DNA of 15,141 nucleotides from CAKZKT01 sp034434235 (GTDB lineage Bacteria > Chloroflexota > Anaerolineae > CG2-30-64-16): positions 1 to 15,141 of the forward strand of contig DAOTZV010000229.1 in NCBI GenBank assembly GCA_034434235.1. Direction: 5' to 3'. The translations under genes and the position numbers were made by a program. A model generated the notes under the pieces. The model worked only from the letters and a program-made list of their open reading frames with translations. It had not been told where the DNA came from and ran no database searches. The first letter of the stretch is position 1; each line of letters opens with the position of its first letter. Positions 1-6,632 of this stretch are shown piece after piece.

Positions 1-135
1 CGGTTCTATCTGTATCGGCCGAAGCGGGTCTGGGAGAAGGTGTCCAAGAAGAGCTTTTGGACCGATCTGCCGGGCACCATCAACAATGCGGTGCGTTTCT
101 TCATGCCCATAGGACGAACGGTAGGACGAACTTAA
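1..135 (+). CDS. 3' end of an unidentified protein, possibly a radical SAM enzyme
   Basis: Reading frame 1 is open from the window edge to a TAA at 133-135, giving the last 44 residues of a protein. The segment is basic and aromatic (starting RFYLYRPKRVWEK, later NNAVRFFMP). A C-terminal FYxRPxxxW-like stretch reminds me of the tail of B12-binding radical SAM proteins, but there is too little sequence to assign a family. The last residues, IGRTVGRT, are encoded by a half copy and a full copy of the palindromic repeat that begins at about 112, and the stop codon lies in the repeat's central CTTAAG. The natural C terminus has therefore probably been replaced. The gene is convergent with the metallopeptidase that follows. 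The coding call is fairly safe; the function is a guess. Confidence 0.45.
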   Translation, partial: RFYLYRPKRVWEKVSKKSFWTDLPGTINNAVRFFMPIGRTVGRT

Positions 136-232
136 GTTCGTCCGACTTGTAAGGCGAACTTAAGTTCGCCTTACAAGACTGGGCGAACTGAAGTTCGCTT
201 TACAAAGCTGGGCGAACTAAAGTTCGCCCTAC
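112..232. repeat. Cluster of four palindromic repeats between convergent genes
   Basis: Four copies of a palindrome with core CGAAC-N4-GTTCG lie in a row. Copy 1 is 121-143 (GGAC arms) and is preceded by a half copy at 112-122. Copy 2 is 147-176, a perfect 30-bp palindrome with AGGC arms. Copy 3 is 181-201, with arms that pair imperfectly. Copy 4 is 210-232 (GGGC arms). The central four bases are TTAA, TTAA, TGAA and TAAA. The cluster supplies the TAA stop of the upstream gene and the TAG stop (complement of 229-231) of the minus-strand peptidase. The copies could fold as hairpins in RNA, but no T-tract follows, so I do not call them terminators. The same element recurs at 1888-1952 and 10961-11034 inside genes. 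Confidence 0.93.
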
Positions 233-1707
233 TGGCCCAGCCACCACGCGAACATCTTGCTCAGATCCCGGCCCGCCACCTCCCCGGCGAGCGCCTGGAA
301 GTCCTGCGGCGTGGCGATGCGCCAGCGATAGCGCGCCAGATACTCCCGCAGGAGCCTCTGGAACGCCTCCGCGCCGATCTCGTCTCGCAGGGTGGCGAAG
401 AAGAGCGCGCCTTTAGCGTAAACCGTCCGCTCGTAATCCTCGCGGCCGTAGGCCTTCACCGGCAGGCCGATGGGCCGGTCGGTGTTGCTCTGCACCGCAT
501 AGCGCACCGGCGCCTGCCAGCGCTGTTCGCGCAGCCGTTCGGCCGCAAAGTAGCCGTAGCGGGCCAGATAGTACGCGTACATCGTCCACTCGGCCAGCCC
601 CTCGTCCAACCACGGATTGAGCGTCTGATCGCTGCCCACCTGGTTGTACCACCACTGATGCGCCACTTCGTGCACGACCAGGTTCTCCAGGTCCTGGCGG
701 TACTTGTTGTAGGTCTGGTTGCCGATCAGGCTCAGGCCGGGGAACTCCATGCCGCGAAACGTCAGGGGCGCCTCGACGACCGCCATGGTCCGGTAGGGAT
801 ACGGCCCAAACTGATCGCTGTAGATCTGCAGCGCGGCAACAGCGTAATGCAGCGCCAGACGGCCGGCCTCGGCATCCTCGGGCAAGAAATAGGAACGCAC
901 GGCCGCGCCGTACGCATCCTGTTCCAGCCATTGGAACCGCCGGCTCATCACGAAAGTGAACTCCCGCGCCGGGCCATGCACGTACCGCCGGGTGGCCCAC
1001 CCGTCGCGCACCGCCTCGGTGACGGTGATCCCCGTGGCGGCCACGATCTGGTCGGCCGGGATCGTGGCATTGACCCGATAGAGGGCCGCCGCGTGAAAGC
1101 CCACATCGCCCAACGGACTGGCGACATCCAACGCCCAGGCATTGTCCCGCCGGCCGGCCAGGATCGGGTAGAAATCGGTGAGGCTGAGGATCTCCTCATT
1201 AGCGCCGAAGATCGTGTAGGTGCCCGGCTTGCGCTGCTGTGTCTTGCCGACAAAGCCCATCCAGACATGCACTTCCTGGCCGGGGAGAAGCGGCCTGGGC
1301 AACACCAGATATACCGCAGTGCCGTCCGCATCATAGCCGTAGTTGACCACCAGGTCGTTCACGCGCGCGCCCCGCACCTCCAGGCCGCCGCCGAATTGCG
1401 GCAGGTTGGGATAGAGGCGAAAGTACAGATCATTCCAGGCGGTCGTGCCCGTGACGGGAATAATGACCTCCTGCGTGCCGGTATAAGCGTTGGATTGCGG
1501 GTCGATCGTGACCGTAATGCTGTAGCGCGGCATCGCGGCAAGCAGAGCCGGTTCGATCACCAGATCGGGCCGCAGGGATGGCCGATACTCGGCCAACGGA
1601 TCGGCCGGTCGAGAGGGCTGCCACAGCACGCATCCGGCCAGAAGGAGCGCGGCGATCACCAGGCCGAACGCCGATGCCGCAACGATGCGACCACACAAAC
1701 GAGCCAT
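229..1707 (-). CDS. M1-family zinc metallopeptidase lipoprotein
   Basis: A 492-residue protein of the gluzincin M1 (aminopeptidase N-like) family. The zinc site is HEVAHQWW at 346-353 (His346, catalytic Glu347, His350), followed after 18 residues by the third ligand Glu369 in WLDEGLAEW. The exopeptidase GxMEN-type loop appears as RGMEFPG, and Tyr430 in YAKGALFF matches the family's transition-state tyrosine. Residues 1-26 form a lipoprotein signal with a good lipobox, LAGC (Cys26), so the enzyme is probably lipid-anchored outside the cytoplasmic membrane and trims extracellular peptides. The start is supported by GGAGGT four bases upstream and a divergent promoter. The stop codon lies inside a palindromic repeat, so the last residues may have been altered by its insertion. 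It is a single-gene unit, convergent with the fragment before it. Confidence 0.93.
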   Translation of the reverse strand: MARLCGRIVAASAFGLVIAALLLAGCVLWQPSRPADPLAEYRPSLRPDLVIEPALLAAMPRYSITVTIDPQSNAYTGTQEVIIPVTGTTAWNDLYFRLYPNLPQFGGGLEVRGARVNDLVVNYGYDADGTAVYLVLPRPLLPGQEVHVWMGFVGKTQQRKPGTYTIFGANEEILSLTDFYPILAGRRDNAWALDVASPLGDVGFHAAALYRVNATIPADQIVAATGITVTEAVRDGWATRRYVHGPAREFTFVMSRRFQWLEQDAYGAAVRSYFLPEDAEAGRLALHYAVAALQIYSDQFGPYPYRTMAVVEAPLTFRGMEFPGLSLIGNQTYNKYRQDLENLVVHEVAHQWWYNQVGSDQTLNPWLDEGLAEWTMYAYYLARYGYFAAERLREQRWQAPVRYAVQSNTDRPIGLPVKAYGREDYERTVYAKGALFFATLRDEIGAEAFQRLLREYLARYRWRIATPQDFQALAGEVAGRDLSKMFAWWLGQ

Positions 1708-1711
1708 CCAG

Positions 1712-1717
1712 ACCTCC
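1712..1717 (-). promoter_or_regulatory. Shine-Dalgarno site of the metallopeptidase
   Basis: The minus strand reads GGAGGT, then four bases, then the ATG whose A is at 1707. It is among the strongest ribosome binding sites in the window and fixes the start just before the lipoprotein signal peptide. Confidence 0.75.
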
Positions 1718-1739
1718 GCAAGGATCGGTACTGAGGCGG

Positions 1740-1767
1740 ATTATACCACGTTTGGCATGGCTGCCAA
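1740..1767 (-). promoter_or_regulatory. Sigma70-type promoter for the metallopeptidase
   Basis: On the minus strand there is TTGGCA (1767 to 1762), a 16-bp spacer, then TATAAT (1745 to 1740) preceded by an extended -10 TGG. Transcription would start near 1733, giving a leader of about 26 nt that contains the GGAGGT site. The -35 box directly abuts the -35 box of the opposite promoter. Confidence 0.75.
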
Positions 1768-1773
1768 TTGGCA
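1752..1773. promoter_or_regulatory. Possible operator: three TTGGCA half-sites
   Basis: TTGGCA occurs at 1752-1757 (plus), at 1762-1767 (minus) and at 1768-1773 (plus). The first two form an inverted repeat with a 4-bp spacer. The last two form the 12-bp palindrome TGCCAATTGGCA. Two of the three copies double as -35 boxes, so a dimeric regulator bound here could control both divergent genes at once. No regulator gene is in the window; the role is inferred from symmetry only. Confidence 0.4.
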
Positions 1774-1796
1774 GAGCGGCCCCCTGATGCTATAAT
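1768..1796 (+). promoter_or_regulatory. Sigma70-type promoter for the glycosidase/propeller lipoprotein
   Basis: TTGGCA (1768-1773), a 17-bp spacer, then TATAAT (1791-1796) with an extended -10 TGC immediately before it. This is close to a consensus promoter. Transcription would start near 1803, only about 8-9 bases before the ATG at 1812 and about 26 before the ATG at 1830. There is no Shine-Dalgarno sequence, so translation may be leaderless-like. Confidence 0.8.
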
Positions 1797-1811
1797 GGCG
1801 ATAGTTCTTCG

Positions 1812-4643
1812 ATGGCCGACCGTGCGACGATGAATATCCTATCCGGGCCGGCAACCGCCGGCAATACGCCGACCTCACCGCGAACATGTAGGGCGAACTT
1901 AAGTTCGCCTTACTCGTCGCGAATATGTAGGGCGAACTTAAGTTCGCCCTACACAAAAGTCGCCGTCGTCTCGATTTTTGCATTGGTCCTTTGGGCCGGA
2001 TGCGCGGCCCCGCGCGCGGCACGACCGTGGACCGGCCTGATGGACGTGCCGGCCGAGGCCGATGTCCGCGCCGCGACGGCCATTCGCGAAGCCGGCTTCG
2101 TCCTCCTCGGCCGGCCGGCGTGGGCCGGCGCCGAACCGACATGGCGGACGCCGGCCACCTATCGCATCTTCTTCGCTGCGGCCGGGGCCGAGGGCTATGC
2201 CGATATCTTTGCGGCCGACATAGACTTCGAGCCGACCGGCCGGCCGACGGGACGCGCATCCGTCCTCCGCCTCACCGATACCCCGGCCGGCGACGAACAG
2301 ATGCCTACGGCCGCCGGCGGTTGGCTCGCCTATGCCACGCGCGTCGGCGACCGCTATCAGAGCGTGACCGGCATCCCCCTGGCCGACCTGTCGCGTCGCC
2401 AGGTCTTCGTGTTCGCGCGGCCGCCGGAAGAAGTGGCCCTGAGCTGGCGCGACGCGGCCGATGCCCCGCGGTTGGTTGTGAAGGCGCGCGCGGCCGGCCG
2501 CGCGGAGGAAATGCTCGTGGACCTGGCCGCCGCCACGATCGAGCCGGCCGATGGCGGCCTGGTTTACACCCCGGCCGTGCACGGAGAACAGGCCTGGTTG
2601 CCGAACCTGGTGAGCCGCGTGCGCGAGCTGCCGTTCGTCGGCCCGGAGAAGATCGCCTTCCTGGAAAACGTCTTTTTCACGCTGATGGATCGGATCGAGC
2701 AGCTCGCGTATCGGATCGCGGGCCGGCCGCCGGCCGATGCGCCCATCGCCGAGACGCGCCTTGGGGCCGATGAAGCCACGCCGACTCCGACCGAAGCGCT
2801 CCCACCGGCCACGCCTCCAACGGCGACCGCAGCGCCGATTGCGGCGACCGATCGCGCCATCGCGCCGACGATGACGGCCGCGGCGGCCGCATCTCCCACT
2901 GCCCGGCCCGCTCCTACCGCCACCAGCACGGCCGCGCCATCGCCCACCCCGGCCGGCGTGCGCCTGGCCGACGGGATTCGCCATCTGGGCAAGGTGCGGC
3001 CCGATCCGCAGCGTCCCTACGCCGAGGCCGAGATCATCGAGCTCGATCCGGCCCTGCTTCAGATCAAGATGGTGCCGGGCACAATCGAGCCGCAGCCGAC
3101 GACCGGCCTGATCGGCACCGGCGTGATCCCGCGCGAAGATTGGCCCGCGCTGGTCGCCGCGTTCAACGGCGGCTTCGCGGCCATGCACGGCAAATTCGGC
3201 ATGATGGTGGACCGCAAGGTATATTTGCCCCCGCGCGACGGGATCGCCACGCTGGCGGTCTACGAGGATGGCTCTCTGCGCATGGGCACCTGGGGCGCCG
3301 ACCTGAAGCAGACGGCCGATATGATCTCGTATCGTCAAAACTGCCCGCCGCTGATCGAAAACGGCAGGATCACGGCCGAGACCGGCAAGCTGACCCTGTG
3401 GGGGCTTTCGGTGGCCAATGAAGTGTATCTATATCGTTCGGGCCTGGGCATCACGGCCGATGGCCGGTTGATCTACGTGGCAGGGAAGCCCCTTTCAGCC
3501 TATACGCTGGCACGCGCGCTGCAACAGGCGGGCGCGATCTACGCCATGCAACTGGACGTGGACGAGTTTCATGTCGCGTTCATCACCTATACCGTGAAGC
3601 CCGGCAAGGCCGGCGAAGCACCCGTCGTCGAGGGCAAAAAGCTGCGCGACGACATGCGCGGCTTCGACGGTCTGTTCCTGCGGCCGTTCCAGCTCGACTT
3701 CTTTTATCTGGTGCGCCGGCCACAACCCCTGGCCCGACCGGTGCGGCCGGCCGACGCAACGATCGTGGCCCCGACGTCGGCCGCGCCAACGCACACGACG
3801 CCCGTAGTCGTCAATCTATCGGGCCGGCTGGCGTTCGCCTCGAACCGCGATGGCAACTGGGAGATCTACGTCATGCCCGCCGATCAACCCGGCGCGGCCC
3901 GACGCCTCACCGATCACGAAGCAGACGACCTCTATCCGGCCTGGTCGCCCGACGCCGCGCAGATCGCCTTTGCCTCGCGCCGCGACGGCAACGCGGAGAT
4001 CTACGTGTTACGCCTGGCCGACGGCGCCCTGAGCCGCATCACCCATCGGCCGTCCGAAGAGTGGGCGCCGGCCTGGTCGCCCGACGGCACCCGGCTGGCG
4101 TACCAATCGGATCGCAACGGCCAATCGGACATCTACGTCAGCGAGCTCGCCTCCACGATCACCGGGACGGTCGCCGTCCGCGAGGTGCGGTTGACCCCCT
4201 GGCAGGGCAATCACGAGGCGCCCAAGTGGTCGCCCGACGGCCGGCTGATCGCCTTCGACTCCGACCTGGATGTGGATGCGCCCGTGCATGCGTCCATCAA
4301 CCTTTACCTGATGAACGCGGACGGCACCCACCCGCGGCGCATCTTCTCCCACGCGGAATCGCCGGCGTGGTCGGCCGACGGCAAGGCGCTCGCGTTCAGC
4401 GCCTTACGCGAGGGCCGCTGGCAGATCATGGTGATGAACGCCGACGGCTCGGGCTATCGGCCGCTTGTCACCGGCCGGGCCGATGCGCGCTATCCGGCCT
4501 GGTCGGCCGATGGCCGCTGGCTGGCCTTCGCGGGCAACGCGACGGGCCACTGGGAGATCTACGCGGTCCCGGCGGCCGGCGACGAGCCGATCCGCCTGAC
4601 GCAGGGAACGGCCGATAACACGCAGCCGGCCTGGAGCAAGTAG
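1812..4643 (+). CDS. Exported phosphodiester-glycosidase-like (DUF2233) protein with C-terminal TolB-type propeller
   Basis: A 943-residue protein read in order: residues 1-49 include two in-frame palindromic repeats (CRANLSSPY at about 26-34 and 39-47); 50-64 are a hydrophobic signal core ending in WAGC (lipobox-like, with an unusual Trp at -3); about 75-310 are an unassigned, possibly propeller-like domain; 320-380 are a Pro/Thr/Ala linker; about 385-640 match the NAGPA/DUF2233 phosphodiester glycosidase fold (AFNGGF at 450-455, RSGLGITADG at 542-551); about 670-943 hold roughly six PD40/TolB blades (SPDG and NADG turns, xxIYV strands). The usual LDGGGS motif is replaced by LDVDEF at 581-586. 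It is likely exported and acts on, or binds, cell-surface glycans. The start could also be ATG 1830; neither has a ribosome site. The promoter at 1768-1796 drives it. Confidence 0.85.
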   Translation: MADRATMNILSGPATAGNTPTSPRTCRANLSSPYSSRICRANLSSPYTKVAVVSIFALVLWAGCAAPRAARPWTGLMDVPAEADVRAATAIREAGFVLLGRPAWAGAEPTWRTPATYRIFFAAAGAEGYADIFAADIDFEPTGRPTGRASVLRLTDTPAGDEQMPTAAGGWLAYATRVGDRYQSVTGIPLADLSRRQVFVFARPPEEVALSWRDAADAPRLVVKARAAGRAEEMLVDLAAATIEPADGGLVYTPAVHGEQAWLPNLVSRVRELPFVGPEKIAFLENVFFTLMDRIEQLAYRIAGRPPADAPIAETRLGADEATPTPTEALPPATPPTATAAPIAATDRAIAPTMTAAAAASPTARPAPTATSTAAPSPTPAGVRLADGIRHLGKVRPDPQRPYAEAEIIELDPALLQIKMVPGTIEPQPTTGLIGTGVIPREDWPALVAAFNGGFAAMHGKFGMMVDRKVYLPPRDGIATLAVYEDGSLRMGTWGADLKQTADMISYRQNCPPLIENGRITAETGKLTLWGLSVANEVYLYRSGLGITADGRLIYVAGKPLSAYTLARALQQAGAIYAMQLDVDEFHVAFITYTVKPGKAGEAPVVEGKKLRDDMRGFDGLFLRPFQLDFFYLVRRPQPLARPVRPADATIVAPTSAAPTHTTPVVVNLSGRLAFASNRDGNWEIYVMPADQPGAARRLTDHEADDLYPAWSPDAAQIAFASRRDGNAEIYVLRLADGALSRITHRPSEEWAPAWSPDGTRLAYQSDRNGQSDIYVSELASTITGTVAVREVRLTPWQGNHEAPKWSPDGRLIAFDSDLDVDAPVHASINLYLMNADGTHPRRIFSHAESPAWSADGKALAFSALREGRWQIMVMNADGSGYRPLVTGRADARYPAWSADGRWLAFAGNATGHWEIYAVPAAGDEPIRLTQGTADNTQPAWSK
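1888..1952. repeat. Two palindromic repeats in frame near the N terminus of the lipoprotein gene
   Basis: Copies at 1888-1913 (one mismatch between arms) and 1927-1952 (perfect 26-bp palindrome), both with GGGC arms and TTAA centres. The centres are 39 bp apart, a multiple of three, and both copies are preceded by a similar flank (CGCGAAYAT), so the repeating unit is larger than the palindrome. Both are read as xGT AGG GCG AAC TTA AGT TCG CCx TAC, the only frame of the element without a stop, giving CRANLSSPY twice. They lie between the start codon and the hydrophobic signal core. Confidence 0.93.
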
Positions 4644-4652
4644 CTGACCATC

Positions 4653-4679
4653 GGCGCGTCCGGCACATTCGGCCGCGCC
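4653..4679 (+). other. GC-rich hairpin after the propeller gene
   Basis: GGCGCG (4653-4658) pairs with CGCGCC (4674-4679), with three more pairs after one mismatch and a short loop. It lies 9 bases after the stop of the preceding gene and before gatCA. No run of T follows, so it is at best a weak or attenuating structure. The 69-base gap shows no convincing promoter. Confidence 0.25.
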
Positions 4680-4712
4680 AGGCACAATACGTGAACCGAT
4701 CGGGAGCACAAC

Positions 4713-6623
4713 ATGCCCTTGACCCTGGAACAAGTCGAACACATTGCCGAGCTGGCGCGGCTGGAGCTGACCGCAGAAGAAAAGGCCCTGTACCGCGAGC
4801 AGCTTTCCGCCATCCTGGACTACGCGGCGATCCTGCAACGCGTGGACACCTCGGCCATCCCGCCGACGGCGACGGTGTTGCCGCTGCGCAACGTCATGCG
4901 CGACGACGTGGTGCAGCCGTCGCTGCCGATCGAAGATGTGCTGGCGAACGCGCCCGATGTGGAGGATGGCTGCTTTCGGGTGACGGCAATATTGGAAACC
5001 GGAAACTGGAAGCTGGAAGCTGACAACCAACTTCCAGCCACCAGCTTCCAGTCCCCAGCTTCCGGCCACCAGTCCCCTGCTTCCAGCCGCCAGTCCACAG
5101 CTTCCGGCCACCAGTCCCCAGCCCCCAGTTCCCAACCCCCAGCTTCCAGCATTCATGCCGCGGCCGAAATGCTGCGGGCGGGCGAGATTTCGTCTGTCGA
5201 GCTGACCGACGCCGTGCTCAACCGCATCTTCGCCGTGGACAACGATGTCAAGGCGTATCTCACCCTGACGCCCGAACTAGCGCTCGAACAGGCCGCGGCC
5301 GCCGACCGCCGCCTGGCCGAAGCGCGGGCCGCGGGCGACCTCGACCGGCTATCGCCGCTGCTCGGCATCCCCCTGGCCATCAAGGATGTGATCTCGGTCG
5401 AGGGCGTGCGCACCACCTGCGGCTCCAAGATCCTGGAGAACTACGTCCCGCCCTTCGATGCGACCGCGGTCGCAAAATTGATCGAGGCCGGCGCGGTGAT
5501 CCTGGGCAAGACCAACACCGACGAGTTCGCCATGGGCTCCAGCACCGAGAACTCGGCCTATTTCACCACCCACAACCCCTGGAACCTCGATCGCGTGCCG
5601 GGCGGATCGAGCGGCGGCAGCGCGGCCGCAGTCGCCGCGGACGAATGTCTGGCCGCGCTCGGCACCGACACGGGCGGCAGCGTTCGCCAGCCCGCCGCGC
5701 TGTGCGGCATCGTCGGCCTCAAGCCCACCTACGGCCGGGTGAGCCGCTACGGGCTGATCGCCTATGGCTCATCGCTCGATCAGATCGGCGTGCTGACCAA
5801 AGACGTGACCGACGCCGCGCTGCTGCTGGGAGCCATCGCCGGCCACGATCCGCGCGATAGCACCAGCGTGGATCTGCCGGTGCCGGACTATCTGGCAGAG
5901 GTCCGAGGTCAGGGGGCAGGGGTCGGCGGCCTGCGCGTCGGCGTGCCGAAGGAGTATTTCATCGGGGGCATCCAGCCGGAAGTCGAAGCGGCCGTGCGGA
6001 AGGCTATCGGTGTGTTGGCCGACCTGGGCGCCGAAGTGCACGAGATCAGCCTGCCGCACACCGACCTGGCGCTGCCGGTCTATTACCTGATCGCGCCGGC
6101 CGAGGCGTCGGCCAACCTGGCCCGCTACGACGGCATCCGCTACGGCCTATCGGTGCCCGGCGCGACGCTGTGGGACGGCTACGGCAAGACCCGCGGCCAG
6201 GGCTTCGGCCCGGAGGTCAAACGGCGGATCATGTTGGGCACTTACGCCCTGAGCGCCGGCTACTACGACGCCTACTATCTCAAGGCGCAGCAGGTGCGCA
6301 CGCTCATCAAGCAGGACTTCGAGAGCGCGTTGCGCCAGGTGGATGTGATCGCGTGCCCCACCTCGCCGACGACGGCCTTCCGCATCGGGGAGAAGATCAA
6401 CGACCCGCTGAGCATGTACCTGGCCGACATCTTCACCCTCTCGCTCAACCTGGCCGGCTTGTGCGGCATCTCGGTGCCGTGCGGCTTCGACCGCGACGGA
6501 TTGCCGATCGGCCTGCAACTGATGGCCGGCGCATTTCAGGAAGGAACCCTGTTGCGCGTTGCGTATGCCTACGAGCAGGCCGCCGGCTGGAACGGGCGCA
6601 AGCCCTCCTTGGTTGCCTCCTGA
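4713..6623 (+). CDS. gatCA: Fused GatC-GatA, Asp/Glu-tRNA amidotransferase
   Basis: A 636-residue fusion of two amidotransferase subunits. Residues 1-95 are a complete GatC (VEHIAELARLELTAEE near the start, FRVTAILE at the end). Residues 94-147 are a low-complexity linker encoded by a repeat. Residues 148-636 are GatA of the amidase-signature family with Lys224 (AIKDV), cis-Ser299 (GGSSGGS) and nucleophile Ser323 (GTDTGGS); the 24-residue Ser-Ser spacing is typical. With GatB, which is not in the window, the enzyme converts Glu-tRNA(Gln) and/or Asp-tRNA(Asn) to the amides, GatA releasing ammonia from glutamine. GGGAG lies six bases before the ATG. No stop separates the parts; an in-frame ATG at 5169 (Met153) could start GatA alone but has no ribosome site. 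Confidence 0.93.
   Translation: MPLTLEQVEHIAELARLELTAEEKALYREQLSAILDYAAILQRVDTSAIPPTATVLPLRNVMRDDVVQPSLPIEDVLANAPDVEDGCFRVTAILETGNWKLEADNQLPATSFQSPASGHQSPASSRQSTASGHQSPAPSSQPPASSIHAAAEMLRAGEISSVELTDAVLNRIFAVDNDVKAYLTLTPELALEQAAAADRRLAEARAAGDLDRLSPLLGIPLAIKDVISVEGVRTTCGSKILENYVPPFDATAVAKLIEAGAVILGKTNTDEFAMGSSTENSAYFTTHNPWNLDRVPGGSSGGSAAAVAADECLAALGTDTGGSVRQPAALCGIVGLKPTYGRVSRYGLIAYGSSLDQIGVLTKDVTDAALLLGAIAGHDPRDSTSVDLPVPDYLAEVRGQGAGVGGLRVGVPKEYFIGGIQPEVEAAVRKAIGVLADLGAEVHEISLPHTDLALPVYYLIAPAEASANLARYDGIRYGLSVPGATLWDGYGKTRGQGFGPEVKRRIMLGTYALSAGYYDAYYLKAQQVRTLIKQDFESALRQVDVIACPTSPTTAFRIGEKINDPLSMYLADIFTLSLNLAGLCGISVPCGFDRDGLPIGLQLMAGAFQEGTLLRVAYAYEQAAGWNGRKPSLVAS
4991..5150. repeat. Minisatellite joining gatC to gatA
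   Basis: A tract built from CTTCCAG/CCAGTCC words. Three clean 21-bp units lie at 5048-5068, 5069-5089 and 5090-5110, with degenerate continuation to about 5150. They encode heptads QSPASGH, QSPASSR and QSTASGH, then QSPAPSS. The left end (4991-5021) carries the same words in the opposite orientation (GGAAACTGGAAGCTGG), so a 12-bp arm at 5005-5016 pairs with 5041-5052. Unit length and total keep the reading frame. Base use is unlike the surrounding amidotransferase code. Confidence 0.85.
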
Positions 6624-6632
6624 GGACAAAAC

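Noticed and set aside
112..232. Intrinsic bidirectional terminator
   Set aside because: Stable hairpins are possible, but no T-run follows any of them, and the same element occurs inside translated genes.
658..1734. Long plus-strand open frame of 358 codons
   Set aside because: It is antisense to the M1 peptidase, whose zinc motif, lipobox and ribosome site are clear. The translation is Arg/Gly/His-rich with no recognisable family.
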